Notes under the pieces: generated by a model
Told to the model about the DNA's origin: nothing
The model's input: the letters and a program-made list of their open reading frames with translations, nothing else
The model's database searches: none
Program-made: the position numbers and the translations under genes
Source of the DNA: Sinonovacula constricta
Lineage: Eukaryota > Mollusca > Bivalvia > Cardiida > Solecurtidae
NCBI GenBank assembly: GCA_007844125.1
Contig: CM017557.1
Coordinates: 58,794,473-58,858,472, forward strand
Length of the DNA: 64,000 nt
Direction of reading: 5' to 3'
Shown: positions 9,436 to 22,241 of the stretch, one piece after another
How positions within the stretch are numbered: the stretch's first letter is position 1
How the letters are laid out: the number at the start of each line of letters is the position of its first letter

Positions 9436-12400
9436 AAGTACCTTACATATTTTAGTTTCGTTCCTGAAATACGGCACCACATGCGGTCGTACAATTATTA
9501 CAATATTGTATTTTTAAAATAAAATGATAAATTTGTTTAATTATTTAAAATAGTTTATAGTATAATAGTAATAGTAATTAAATCAATACAATGATGCTTT
9601 TTGTACACTTGACATTGTTCTTTTGAACTATTAATACCAACAATAATACAAGTAGGTATAATGCTAATGTCGAGATTCGTTCCTAAAGTCTAACCATAGT
9701 TAATCGAGATGTAACTTTATTTAAAACGGTTATATTTCTAAAAATATAATTCAGTTTCATTTTAAATTTTTGTTGTAAAATAACGGAAACACATAATGTA
9801 GAAGATATATTACAAAGAAAACATTTGACCATATGTCAATAATAAACTCACAAAGCAGGAAAAAAACCTCGATTGCTTTAAAGCATGTCTACTCTTATGT
9901 GAAGATGGTTAAATGTCTTTAAAAGATTCGGCTTCGTTCAAAGCAACACTGCTCATTTGATTGTGTAATAACACTGCACACTTTAATTAACTTCTATCTA
10001 AAGTAAATGTTCAAAGAAGCACCAATAAAGAGATTGTATTATTTATTTAAACGTTGTTTTTTTCATCAAATATTTTTTTTACGAAAATAAACCCTTTATT
10101 TAAAATAATTCAATAGTGATATGCATATAATGGCTATTCATTATTAAATTCAATAAAAGGCATTAATACTATCAAACTATTCCCCAATCAAACTTTTCGA
10201 TTTTGCTAATGTACACACACGAGGAAAACAGCGGGTTATTTTTTCGAGTGTTTATTCCGTCTCAAGCAGTCACGTGTGTCTTCAGAAACCTCTTGTTCAT
10301 TCAATTGATTTTGCGTAGGAATCTGTCCTCACTTCCGACCTACTTAACAAATGTTGACGCAATTTCAATCCGAATATGAGAGCGACTCGCATTGGTAAAA
10401 TTCGAGGTAAAAATGTTTACCGTTTGTTCCTACTAAATATCCCCGGAGGCGTAACAATTTGAAGAAAGGGTGTTTATTTTGAAATAAACAAAATAAATTT
10501 CCCACATCATATGGGTAAACAATGCAGAAAACATCACATAATACCGTTAGTGTCAATTATACGTGAAGTGTCAAATAAAGACCGAGCGACAAATTTAAAG
10601 CAAGAATAATTCTTTGGTGTCTGGGTCTTTGAATGCTCGTCTTCTTAAAATAAGATGTTGCTTAATGCCTCACCAGTGTCGTATATCTTTTTTAAAGACA
10701 CTTCTTGTTTTATTTTATTTTCGGCACCATTCTTAATTAAGACGTTGTTTACAAGATTACGCTTGTTGATTGCTTGTTTATACAGAGATCAAAACATCGC
10801 TGAAGAAGACGTGAAGGCTAAAACAAACGTGTCTTGTTATCATTACATTATTAAACATTCGGCATTTTATCTTTTGAATGCTACTCGTATCTGATACTGT
10901 CTTCAAATACATGCGTTAAATAATTACAAACTATTTAAAAAAAAATTGCTGAACGTCCGGCTTCTTATCCTGTTCAGTACAATATTTGTATTTTGCTTTA
11001 GATTTCTGACAACAAGACTCATGAACTTATTATCACAGTAACAATGTGAGATAATACATTGTAAGCGTTGCAAGTAATACAAACTTAAAATAATAACACT
11101 GGTATCATCCAATCGAGATCTTAATTATCACTTTATCGTATTTTATTGCGATACAAGTTAAATGTTTCTGAATGAATAAGATACCCTAGCTTTTCATGAC
11201 GTCACAATTGTGACGTAAAAAACTTTGTCATTTTATCTGTCTTAGTCTGTACATACACATTTGTTTGCACATAAAGGAACATAGTAGATTTAAATATGCA
11301 TAAGCAACCGTAATTGTGAACAATTTGAATTTGACGTAATGTGGCAATTTTCACGAGTATTTTGTCAACGAAAATCACAAAGGACAGTAGAAAATTAATC
11401 CCATCATGATGCTTTGTTTCCCACCTTTAAATCCATGTTTCTATTACGTATGATGATATGGACCATCTTTTGTGACGTTTAAGGTACCGTGGGTAAATTT
11501 TTTTTCTTCATTATCGCTTTTGATGAAGAATTCATCTTCATTTGTTAAGTATGTCTAGTGGTGAAAATGGCATCTATAATCAAATACAAACTACAATTTC
11601 GTATTCTTTAGAATTAGTGAAATCAAAACAAAATAGTTTGGGTAATAAAGCAGCTTGTAGTATAAAACAAATACTATGTTGATGTGAAATTTTAACATTC
11701 TAAGCATGAAAATGTAAATCAATAGGCAAAATTGTGATGCCTTGTGTGATAACAATTTCTTTATTGAAAACAAACCTGTATTTTCTATATGATGAATGAA
11801 ATTTCATCTGACCTTTGCCGACTAAAGAGAAACAGTCAACAACGACGCATTTCCTGTAAAGTACGTATTACCTTTGAAAATAAAATAGCATTATCTTCTC
11901 AATGCACATTGAATGCTAGAGGTAACGTATGGAATCTAATTAATTACAAAAAAAAGTTAAAGATAACATAAATTATGTGCACAATTGTTATGCACTGACT
12001 AGTAAACATGCGGATGCAGTATTTCAAGATAAACATCAGCGGCGAGTGCAAATTGAAATTTTAGGTTTTGAAATTGCATTACTTTAAATGTTTGCACATC
12101 AGTGACGTTCATTATACAAAGAGTAGTAGATAGTAGTTTAATTTACATACATGTACACAGCAGAGGTTATGTTGTATACAAAGAAGATACTGGTGAAAAC
12201 TGTCTAAACGTTAAGAGATTCACTTAGTGTTCATAAGAAAATCAAATGGTATTTAAAAGCTTACAAAAATGTATCAGGTCCACTTTTGTTTTTAAGTGTA
12301 CAATTGTTATTTTTATGAATTGTGATGTAAGATTGTTGTCTATTGGTTGATTTTGCTTCGACGCAGCTGTTCAGCCTCACACTTTGCTTACTTGCAAATG

Positions 12401-12521
12401 CTTATGGATCGTGAGCACGGGTGGTTATTTTAAAGCTGCCTGATCTCAACAAAAACACTCCATTTTAACCAACGTCCTATATAGACTTTGTTTGCAAATT
12501 ATTTGTTCTCTCCTAGGCCTG
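9436..12521. other. Non-coding duplicated sequence, with segments lost from copy 2
   Basis: No gene is recognised. Segments 10,148-10,425, about 10,710-10,870 and 11,200-11,925 have no counterpart in copy 2, which jumps across them. The remaining parts align with 51,316-53,090. A conserved patch at 12,355-12,415 (plus 'gcttcgacgcag' through 'gatcgtgagcacggg') is kept at 52,920-52,988. Confidence 0.55.
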
Positions 12522-12623
12522 TCAGTGACGTCTTTCTACATGCACAGTACAATAGTTGCATTCAGAACCCGTAGCTGTGTCATCCCATTCTGCCTCTATC
12601 ATCACTATAAAATTGGCGGTAGA
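12522..12623 (-). other. Exon-like open block on minus strand, copy 1
   Basis: On the minus strand an AG acceptor at 12,624-12,625 is followed by 33 open codons ending ECNYCTVHVERRH and TGA. Copy 2 (53,094-53,195) has the same acceptor, the same 102-nt length and a stop at the same place. Against a conserved gene, I count about ten amino-acid-changing codons and only one silent one between copies. It may be a decayed exon or coincidence. Confidence 0.22.
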
Positions 12624-12845
12624 CTAAACATTTACACCTACCTAAATATGATTTTGATTTTGAACTCCTTAGGGTCCCAAGAAGTATAGTTTGTAGTAGA
12701 TATTTATTAAGGTATATGTATTGTCAACACAATTAGTACTATTTTCAGGTGAGTTTTACCAGATATCTTTAATACACTATGAAAACAGTAAACATTACGA
12801 GTGTTTTGACTTTTACTTTTACTTGTTGTTAATATTCTACTTGTG

Positions 12846-13037
12846 CTAAGTAAGAATAATTGTATCGTTATATCTTTTGACTAGAATAGGACAACCGTTA
12901 ATACAACTGAAAATACGAGCCACCATGAATATAAAATGCAATGAATACATTGATGGCAGTACTACGGCCCTTTGTCGGAAAATTCTTGATTTTCCTGAAA
13001 ACCTTGAACTTTGATAAGCAACTGGTTTCTTACTCAC
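12846..13037 (-). other. Weakly conserved minus-strand open block, copy 1
   Basis: A 63-codon frame contains VARIFSCINGCPILVKRYN. The paralogue at 53,404-53,622 reads MARIFSCINCCPIVLKRYN over the same part, but the upstream parts differ by frame and length. A splice-acceptor-like 'gtattttcag' precedes the shared segment on the minus strand. No family is recognised and there is no start-context support, so this is only a note for comparison. Confidence 0.15.
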
Positions 13038-13501
13038 AGTTCACACCGAAAAACGCCTTCAACAATTTAAAATATTTTCTATTGGTTTTAATTCATTAAA
13101 TTTGAATTCAGAGGACAAACATTTTTTCGTCAGTGTAATGACTTAAAGTGCACTAATTTGAGCAATGTTTTATTGAAAAGACGGTAAATAATTGTAGAAA
13201 GAAAACATGAATATAGGCCAAACATCTTTTTTGTTCTTGACATATTAGTATTCAGTATTACACAACTTGTGCCCACTTTTAGCATTTTTTTAGCTGATTA
13301 TATTGTACTTAAAATTTCATTTTAGGAGGACGTTAATAGAAACATGAAGGCTAGGAGGGCGTTGTAAAACATATTTTCAGGACAAACGAGGTATCGTTTC
13401 GCATGAGATCAGAAAAAAAATGTATTGTCCAAAGTTCAGTGAAAAGAACAATGTCTCTGCACGATTCTTCCGGGAAACAATTTAAGATTAACACTAAAAC
13501 T

Positions 13502-13615
13502 GTAAGCGTTTGAATTTCTGTTTCTTACAACGATAAGGCGTAAGCGTTTGAATTTCTGTTTCTTACAACGATAAGGCGTAAGCGTTTGAATTTCTGTTTC
13601 TTACAACGATAAGGC
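13502..13615. repeat. Perfect 38-bp tandem triplication
   Basis: Three identical 38-bp units (13,502-13,539, 13,540-13,577, 13,578-13,615) begin 'gtaagcgttt' and end 'gataaggc'. Copy 2 has a single unit at 54,888-54,925, so the triplication is younger than the segmental duplication. Confidence 0.95.
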
Positions 13616-15717
13616 AAACATACCAAAACAGCAAGTTACTTTCGTTATTTTAAATACAATTTGGCTACAGTTCGGCAGATTTTTACAAGCTTGTTTTTAA
13701 AAAATATTTATTTAATGAAGCTATCAATAAAATACAACTACCTCCATTTATTAAGAAATATCAATGCTTTATATTTGTAATATCAATTAGTCAACTACAT
13801 TGCCGTATCTCTGGGGTTTTATTTTTTGTTAACAAAACATTATTGGATTTACATTGTATTGTAATCTTGATATCTCATTTACTTATCAGTGTCAAATTAC
13901 GCATAAAACAAGTTAGTATAATGAAGTTTAATCGTGAGTATGTTAAATATATTACTGGTGTTAACAGTAATATTGATATCATATTCTACATCAGGACATT
14001 AGAGATACTCTAAGCTGAAATGTAAATCTAGATCGTTGCATTTATTTATTTCGAAAGGATACAAATCAAATAAAGGTTGAATTGCTATGCAATTAAGATG
14101 AGTGTTTCTTCTTTGCAGTAACAAATTGCAAACCCGCCTCAGAGTTATTGCACGATTATCTATTTCAAAATAACGTTGAGGTTATTGGAACATGACAACA
14201 AGTAAACTTTATGATGGTCCTTAATACATGTAGAGAGTAAAATTACCTTTGGGTATTCCACTTTTCTTATATTACAGAAGAAAAGCATAAAGACTAATTT
14301 TATATGAAATAGGCAGAATAGAAGTTATTTTATAACATTTTGTTTTAAATAGGGTATTTTTTTTAATTTTTGGTGTGATATGGCATAATAAGCATTGTAA
14401 TTTTCTCTATTTTAGTACCTTTAAATGAGTAATAATATTACAGCCTTACTCTCTTAATAACACATATAAAACCGAATATATTTATGAAACATATATACAT
14501 GTCATAACCATTTTATACATGCTCATAAATGTTACTTGTTTATCTGATGTATAGGGAAAGTACATTGTTTTGTATCTAGTGGGGCATTTCTTGGACAAGT
14601 TTAAGCTGTGAGACTTTGAGAAGGAATTATTTGACCAAGGAAGGTTGTACAGCTATATTGTGTAGTAATTATTTGTTTTAACGGTAGCGGAAGTTACATT
14701 TATTTTAAATAAGCTTAACCTTAAAAAAAAGTTAAATAATTTGTTTTATTTGTAAAGTCTTAAGAAGCGTACACCGCGTGATTAAATCACAGTCGTTTGA
14801 TTAAATGGAATTTAATTTATATGTACAAGCATGGCCGACATCGACTTTGAATATGAGACAACTTAAATACTTTTCATAGACCATCCATTCCGAGAAATAA
14901 TACATTTTCTAAATTATTTTACATTTTTTCATGCGGGTATTTCAATCAAATTACGATGAAAAAACAATTCCTCGATAATTTATTTCATGACTGTCATAAA
15001 CAGGCATTTAATTAAGATGATTAACAAAATTATAAATGTTGCACTGAACAAAGAGTTAATGAGATAAATACATTAATCATATTTAAATACTCTTGTCTGT
15101 CAGCAACTTAAAGTTACTAAAAGCTAAATTTCATCGTTGTCTAAGTCAATATGCACAAATTACCGACGACTTTTGATAGTGCAAGTAAATTTTAATGGTG
15201 TGTTATTTTTCAATAAACATTTAACATTAAGTATTCTGTATTAGAGTGTTAAGAAAGTTCCGATTTATAACACTCATCTACTTGAAAGTAGTGATTAACA
15301 ATCGCAATGTAACAGATTAACTAGTTCATGCAGATGTTAAAAAGAAACAATTTCGTTTAAGTCATTACGCCAGAATAAAAAAAACTTATATACTTCGGTT
15401 TAAACATACAAATGCCCTTATTAACTCTTACCACTAAAGCATGTATGGAAGAGGTGCAAACGTTAGAATGTGAACAGGAACCGTGTATACACACCAATAG
15501 TCCAATTCATAGCCCATTTTCTGGCCAGGTTATCTCGATCTGCTTTTATACACGTATCGCCGATCGTACAGGAGGAAGATGAAGTGAATCTTATTTCAAA
15601 CAGTACACAGTACTATTCGTATAGTTTTGTTTCTTTCTAGGACATAAAGAACTGAAAATTACTAATGAGAAAACTATACAATAATAATAAATCGTACAAT
15701 AATTTATTTTCCTTTAG
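13616..15717. other. Non-coding duplicated sequence
   Basis: It aligns with 54,926-57,036. It is AT-rich, with no usable frame and no repeat family recognised. Confidence 0.55.
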
Positions 15718-15857
15718 GTTTATCATATATACAGCCAAGATACAATGTACACACTGAAACCTCTCCACAGCAACATTTGGCTGAGACTTAGAAAACTGTT
15801 GCTGCTGAAAGGTGTTGATGTGGGGAGATCTTACTCTACTTGTAAACCATATGTGAG
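15718..15857 (+). other. Exon-like open block, copy 1 (140 bp)
   Basis: It follows a pyrimidine tract and 'cctttag', and ends before a donor-like 'gtgag|gtatgc'. Frame 0 is open for 46 codons and contains WLRLRKLLLLKGVDVGR. Copy 2 (57,037-57,176) has the same borders and the same 140-bp length, because a 6-bp insertion in each copy compensates for the other; both keep the frame. Substitutions are mostly amino-acid-changing, and the minus strand is open as well, so coding status is doubtful. No family is recognised. Confidence 0.28.
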
Positions 15858-16436
15858 GTATGCATAATTTTTGGTTGGCATGTTTTTCCTTTTTTTTTTT
15901 CTTTTGCAAAAACCATAAGCATTTTCAATATACGCCAAAACTTTTATTAACACGCATAGCAGTTTCTGGTGCACAAAACAAACATGAAAAAGACAACAAT
16001 TGCGACAAGTAAAAACAAACCTTCGTGTGTTTTGTAACAATAAGTATTCCTTGTGAGTGTTATCATGAAGGTATCAGACGTAAAGTTCATTTTCAACAGT
16101 CACCAGTCTTCCGTGTCATCTTGGAATACTCATATTAATATTCTAGAGTTAATAAAATGGTGACTACAAGGGGAAACCATATCCAACGCAATTGCAACCG
16201 TCTAAGTGTAAGAAAACTGCTACATTTCCTCTTCTTGCATATGTTCACGAATCCATTAGTCTTTCACCGCACCCATCGTTACGACAAAAGACAATCTTCT
16301 GTGTTAACAGAGAAACTCTTACTTATTTACACATTGTGGGATACGAAAATTGTGCTTGTTGATTAAAATAAACTTGTTTTTATAGTTCTAATATCATCTG
16401 ATAACTTATTGCTACTTGCCAGAAATTGAGGGACCA
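15858..16436. other. Non-coding duplicated sequence
   Basis: A 69-codon plus-strand frame at 16,157-16,366 is not preserved in copy 2, where about 130 bp are missing. No gene is called. Confidence 0.55.
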
Positions 16437-16640
16437 GCTGCAATAGCTCAAGTGGTAGAGCGTCGGCTTGCGGATCGGGAGATCGTGAGTTCAAGTTGGT
16501 AGTTGTGGCATCCCTCCTAACGCTCGGGGACAGCACTACGTCGAACTCGTCGCTGGCAGTATGACGGCCCGGCCGGGTTTAGTCCTTGGGCACCTCATAA
16601 GTACACTGTGCTATAATGATAGAAATGTCACTGCATAGTA
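16437..16640 (+). mobile_element. tRNA-derived SINE, copy 1 of a duplicated insertion
   Basis: The head has a pol III A box, 'tagctcaagtggtagag' (16,444-16,460), and a degenerate B box ('gagttcaagtt', about 16,487). An unrelated body follows with 'ggcccggccgggttt' and 'cacctcataagtac'. The paralogue at 57,489-57,680 has a better-kept B box. It is present in both copies, so it inserted before the duplication. It is not a functional tRNA: no acceptor pairing or anticodon loop can be closed. Confidence 0.75.
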
Positions 16641-18067
16641 TCGGCAAAAATACCGGAAAATCCCAATCATAGAAATTGACCTTTAAAAATATTAAAATGC
16701 TACATAATCCCGTTAATCAAATATGTATTACCTGAAGATAAAAAAAGGCAATAAAATATTTACAATCGTTTTTAAATACTTACTTGAATGAAAGAAAATG
16801 AGTAACATTAATATTTAAAGAAGCTAATAGCGACATACAAATGATCGAATATAGAAACTAATTATTCATATTTTATTGTGGAGAAAGTTGTGTACTGCAA
16901 AATTGTGTAATACTGTGCATTGTGCCTCCTCTCAAAAGCAAATGTTTTTTTGGAGATAATAAAATGAAACAAAGTCGAATAATTGCACTGTCAATAGATA
17001 TAGAATTCGTGCTGGAGTTCATGAGTAAATGGGTAAATATTTGTAGCTAATCAAAAACAATCAAAACAATCACGAGATGGGCAGCTCGCTTATCTTAGAA
17101 CGAGATCTAAATAAGAACTGACATGTCCATGAATCAACAATTTACCACCTAACGCAATTAAATTGAAATTATATACGCCATTGGCAGAAATTGCACCCTG
17201 TATTGACGTCATGCTTGCTTGCGGTTTCACGGGCATAAATAAGATTATTACCACGGTAATAATTTTAGCTTGTACCTGATTAATTTTACAGAACTTTTTA
17301 TGTGCAAATTATATTAAATTGAAATGAGATATACAGAATCTATATGTTTTCGCAACGAAATTATTTAGCATTTAAAAACTAAGAGTTTTAATCTAGCACA
17401 TTCCTAATGAGAAGTGACAGTCTATGATTTAAAATACATTATAAAACATTCTATGATATTAAATAAAACTTTAAAACTTAGACAATAAATAGACAGAAAA
17501 ATAAAAGGATTTCTATATTTTAAACGAGAATATAGAATCATCCAATTTAAGTCATTAATCTCTTAAGTTTGATTTAAGTAATCAATAGTTATATGTGTTT
17601 AATGTATGTGAATCAAGTGATTCTTTTAAATTTGTTTCTTTGCCAGACTTGTCATTGAGTTACTTAGATGTTCATTGTTTTCCTATATATATCCATTTGG
17701 CGAAGTGCAATGCTGAATCTTGCCAATGGTAATAGAATTTCATATTCATTTTACGTAGATGACAATATTTTCAGGACGCATTTCCTTGAAACGTATCAAA
17801 GAATAAACCTTTTTGCATAAATTTTAATGTAATAGTTTGTATGATATGTAACCTTCCTGCAGGTCAAAATGTACAAAATAAATTAAATAATGAACATAGT
17901 AAACAAAATTTCTTATAATGTGAATCTATATTAGTGAAAAGATATGTGCATGTATTGACTAACTCCAAACAACGATAAATATAACTAATTAGAGAACTGT
18001 GTTTACTCAAAGGACTGTTAAGTCTATAGAATTTTCAGTCGATTAAATATTATAAATACAATTCGCC
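16641..18067. other. Non-coding duplicated sequence containing the empty LINE site
   Basis: It aligns with 57,681-57,955 and 60,065-61,139. The junction at about 16,888-16,900 ('tactgcaaaattgtg') is the unoccupied counterpart of the LINE insertion in copy 2. No gene is seen. Confidence 0.6.
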
Positions 18068-18283
18068 TATAATGTCATTTAATTAATTCTGTAGGGATTG
18101 TTGCGTGTATTGTCCTTTGATTGTGATGAGCATTGGGCTTTGGTTCCTCAATTCCATCTACACATGAAATTGTTGCTACATGTATAAACAATTACACTTC
18201 TTCTCTGGTCATTTGTACTTGATTCAAAAATTTAATTTTATTTCATTTACAATCAAAAAGTATGTGTATCTGATAGAAATAAT

Positions 18284-18346
<63 letters not shown>

Positions 18347-18740
18347 AAATACCTAGTGGACATTATTTGTCAAGTAAGTCACTCCTTTCTCTCAATGATG
18401 TCATAACTTATCTAAGAATACATGATTGGACATGTTTTTATTCTTATAGATCGGTTTTCTTTTCATTGCTTGAATTTTAGAAACCCTTCAGTAAGTGCGA
18501 GGGTAGTGATCTGTAAAACGGGTTTAAGCACCCCCGTCGGTCCCATTTGCAGACTGACTGTTCAAAGGCGGTAACTGATAACTTTGCTCTTTCTACATAA
18601 TGACTCACCACAGAGTTGTTCTTACTTAAACATTTGACTTGCCTCTTTTTCCTGTGCCTTTTTCAAATTTTGATATATGTTACAACGCTTATAGAACTGT
18701 GTCATATATATTTTATTGTGATTATTTGTGTGATTATTTA
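18068..18740 (+). repeat. Dispersed repeat A, long form, with (TC)n tract
   Basis: The left arm contains 'attgggctttggtt', 'caattccatct' and 'acatgaa', then a (TC)n array at 18,286-18,343, then 'ttttcattgctt'. The core at 18,483-18,580 has 'ggtttaagcaccccc', the paired centre and 'ggcggtaactg'. The tail has 'atgactcaccacaga' and 'cctgtgcctttt'. The same long form occurs at 42,915-43,520, 54,130-54,690 and 61,140-61,800. It coincides with the right edge of the segmental duplication. Confidence 0.8.
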
Positions 18741-20284
18741 ATTTTCCCTGCGTGAGTCCTAGTGTAAATGCAAGAATACAGGTAAATCTGATTGCTAAGT
18801 GTTTCTATTATTAGTATTTAAATATATAGCATACTAACAATATATTTATTATATGTTAAGGTTTTATTGACGTAGAGATTGTCATTAGGAAAGTGACTAC
18901 ACTTTTGAGTAACATCCAGTTTAGACACTTCCATTTAGCCAATATAATTAAAAGTATATTTTTATTTCCGGTTATCATGCTAAACCTAAATACCAGTTCA
19001 ATCTCACAAGGATTAGGGTCTTCAATCATTATTCTGTAAAGTATATAATGTTTATGTATTATTTGGTCTGTTAGTATCTACATTAATAGTGGGCTTACTT
19101 TAAGCACCTGAAGAAAATTCGGCCCTTTTTAAAAATTCGAATACATTGTTGTTGTTTTTTAATCTGTTGGACATCTTGAACTATTTTTTTATAAATTAAG
19201 CAACTTTGTCATATTATTCAAGTTCAACATTTGTCAGGTCTGTGTTTTCTTTTCGAATACTAAAAGGAACTTGTACAGCGTAATATATCTATGTGAAAAA
19301 TATAACAAATAGCATCATGAACGAAATGACAATAGCAGAAAATAAGCCTTAACTTCACATTACAAGTCGATAAAGTAGTTACCCAAGTTCTTGTGTTTCA
19401 AAAAAAAACTTTTATTGATATAGGATAAATTATTTTGCTTTAAACATGTAAATTTTTTAAGCAATAAAATGTTGTATTATTAATTTATATAACAAATAGC
19501 TGTAGTCTACACTTTATGAGCTTTAACAGTTCATCAACAGATCTGTAATTGCAATTAGAGATTAATGCATTTAATGGTTGGTATTTATCATCCACCAAGA
19601 TATGCTGTTTTCGTAAACTGTTTCTAGTTCATTGCCTGCATCTGTAACATAGTTTAGAGTATTAATATAATGAAATGTTCGGTATCCAGTTGATTTGATT
19701 TCAGATTGCATAATGTGTGATATGTTTGCATTGCTTGCCTTATGACAAATCGGCATTAAAATATATTTTTAACATATTGCATTTTACATTATGCTCGTCC
19801 TTTATTTGTTTTGTGCAAATACATTTTCATAGTGGATTCTAAAATGTTCTTTAAAAATCCCTGATGCGAATACTTTGTGTTTAACCGCAATTAATTCCAT
19901 GCTAACATCAAAGTGAAGTTTCTTTGTGTTCGTCTTGTTGTAGTGGTGTAAACTTTAATGACAAATTAATGATCAAATGTAAACATATCAATATTCATCC
20001 TGTCAATGTACCAATGTAGGTCAGTGAGACTTTCATGGAAACAGACAAAGTAAGTTTGTGCAATAATTGCAAATTTAAAATGAATTCTGCGATGCATTTT
20101 AATAACTTGTATTGAACTCTCTCTTTTCATCACTTTCAAGTTAACTGATGAGCCGACAGCGAAAACGGAAACAATAGCGATAATAGAGACCCCGATCGTA
20201 AATCAATACAAGAACAAGGATAGCTATCCAAAGTATACACATTTAACCCTTTGCATTGAACAAATAAATAAGGTCATTTGGTGT
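18741..20284. other. AT-rich spacer sequence, no feature recognised
   Basis: This is the start of the region between the two duplication copies. I see no gene, repeat family or exon-like structure. Confidence 0.55.
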
Positions 20285-20603
20285 GACCGGACCTGGTAGC
20301 GCAATCGGTAGGGCATCGGCTTCATGTGAAGAAGGCCACTTGTTCGAGGGGCCGCGACATACCAAGTCGTTAAGAATGATAGTGGTATAGCTCCCTTGCT
20401 AATGCTCAAGTTTATATAAGGTTAGTTCCATGATTGGTTGGCCCAGTGTCACGATAATATGACTGGGTGTGGTATCATACCTGGTGTTCACGACATGCTA
20501 TGCACAGGGAAGGCAGCACTATATCTGCCTCAAGTGAACACCGTCTCCAGATAACTGAATACTGCTGGTGGGAAAATAAACCCAATAAACAAACTTTGTT
20601 GTG
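20285..20603 (+). mobile_element. tRNA-derived SINE, second family, copy 1
   Basis: A-box-like 'tagcgcaatcggtagggc' (20,297-20,314) and B-box-like 'cttgttcgagggg' (20,339-20,351) are followed by a body with 'gtatagctcccttgctaa', 'gactgggtgtggtatcat' and 'acaccgtctccagataac'. It ends in 'aataaacccaataaacaaa'. The body is shared with 21,200-21,448 and, reversed, its tail with 36,396-36,456. Confidence 0.8.
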
Positions 20604-21199
20604 AAATAAGACAGCTGCTTCAAGATCTAGACGATCGATTACTCATACTTTGTTGTCTTTCAAACAGGAATGGTAATCTCCATGCAGAAAAGATAACCAC
20701 GGTGTATATTTAATGTTAGGGTATATAGTTATTTTATATGAAACCACAGACCGAATTAACGCTCAAGCTTAGTGTGGAAGACAATCAGTTAGATTCTGTT
20801 TGGGTCAGGCCCAAGTCCTATAAGAGCTCACACTTGCCACTTGTGGGGCAAAACGATATGTTCAATGAATGAGACCGTCAACACCTCATTCGCGAGGAAA
20901 TCACGGGATACTGTATGTAAATCTTGCAGAGGTGAAGATAAACAATAATTTTAGACTATGTTAAAATGTTAAAATATTGCAAGCTTTCAAAATGTGTGCT
21001 TTTTCTGATTTAATTTTCACTTTCATATATTGTTATTTTGGCAGATATCTTTATTTAAATATTTTAAGAAGAATTTATTACAGTTTCTGAGATTACAGAT
21101 TTGCCTCTCTCATTTTGTTTAAGCTTCTTTTTACTTCCAATGCCAAAAATAAACGCAACCGATCAATCTAAATTGAAACTTTTATTAAGAAAGAAACAC
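20604..21199. other. Spacer, no feature recognised
   Basis: AT-rich sequence between two related SINEs. No gene is seen. Confidence 0.5.
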
Positions 21200-21448
21200 A
21201 CCCCGGACCTGGCAGTGCAATCGGAAGAACAATCGGAAGAGCGTCGATCCCGGGCCGGGATTTACAAAGTCGTTAAAATGGTAGTAGTATAGCTCCCTTG
21301 CTAACGCTCATGCATATATATGGGTTGCTCCACAACTTGTTGGCACGGTGTCAGGATAGTGTGACTGGGTGTGGTATCATTCACGAAATTTTATAGACAA
21401 TGAAGGCAGCGACATATCTGCTTCAAGTGGACACCGTCTCTAGATAAC
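21200..21448 (+). mobile_element. tRNA-derived SINE, second family, copy 2 (3' truncated)
   Basis: The head 'ccggacctggcagtgcaatc' carries a small local duplication ('aatcggaaga' occurs twice) that disrupts the A/B box spacing. The body matches 20,285-20,603 through 'accgtctctagataac', but the 'aataaaccc' tail is missing. The 63-codon frame at 21,101-21,292 crosses its boundary and is spurious. Confidence 0.75.
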
Positions 21449-22052
21449 ATATACATATTTATCTTTAGGTCAAATACTGTTTGTTAAATATTTCATCATA
21501 AGACTGAAATCCTTTCTCTGCCTTATAGTCGTGTTTCGTATTTGTGTAGTACTCCTAAATTACATCACTCCTGAAACAATACTTTCGAACTTCTTGCATC
21601 TATAAAAAAATTAGCAGATAAATATTTGAACTGAACATATATAATGACGCTTGCCATTTAGCATTACTGGTTAAAAGTATAAATGTTATGAGAATATTCA
21701 TGGACGTGATGCAATTATATGAAAAAAAATCTTGAAACATATAGAATGATGTACGACCTATATACTTTTTGCATTAGCCGCAGCCGAGCGTGTCTAAATG
21801 CGTTTTATTTTCCCATTTTAAGCCAAATGATTCGCGACTGTACACGACTTTGTAATTTCCTGTAATTGCTTGTGTCACTGACTAGACTATGGTTGTACTT
21901 CGTACTTAGAAAGAAAACACGTTTGTATCCGTCAAGATGTCCTTAGCTATGAATAAGTGCTTCCCGAAAAAGATTGATGTCACTATGTGTTGTTAAACCA
22001 TTTATTATTGTGACTGCTGTTGTTTGGAAAAATATTGTTTATAAGATATTAT
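21449..22052. other. Spacer, no feature recognised
   Basis: AT-rich; nothing identified. Confidence 0.5.
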
Positions 22053-22166
22053 TCTAGCATAAAATAAAACAAATCTGTGTTTGAAATAGTGTCTGCTGTC
22101 TGCATGTAATAATTGATCATGCATAAGAAAGGAAGCAATGTTATTTCCCAATTGCACGTGATACCC

Positions 22167-22241
<75 letters not shown>

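Larger units (their letters stand above)
1380..18740 (+). repeat. Segmental duplication, copy 1
   Basis: Direct-orientation paralogue of 41,830-61,800. Collinear anchors include: the start near 1,560 / 41,905; 2,160 / 44,333; 3,100 / 45,170; 5,335 / 47,703; 6,590 / 48,818; 7,440 / 49,723; 8,460 / 50,755; 12,000 / 52,560; 13,500 / 54,887; 15,720 / 57,037; 16,440 / 57,500; 17,180 / 60,370; 18,490 / 61,570. Sampled stretches look about 85% identical with frequent indels. Both copies share older insertions (a hairpin element, a tRNA-derived SINE and a 21-bp minisatellite), so those predate the duplication. This copy keeps segments missing from copy 2 (10,148-10,425; about 10,710-10,870; 11,200-11,925). 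Sequence beyond 18,740 does not match the sequence after 61,800. Confidence 0.92.

Noticed and set aside
8760..9494. Overlapping frames of 121-132 codons on both strands resembling a repetitive secreted protein
   Set aside because: All lie in the 21-bp minisatellite; openness on both strands follows from the period, and the paralogue does not keep the lengths.
13502..13615. CRISPR-like direct repeats
   Set aside because: Units are contiguous without spacers, and the genome is clearly eukaryotic.
16441..16510. Possible tRNA gene
   Set aside because: A- and B-box-like motifs are present, but the acceptor stem and anticodon arm do not close and a SINE body follows.
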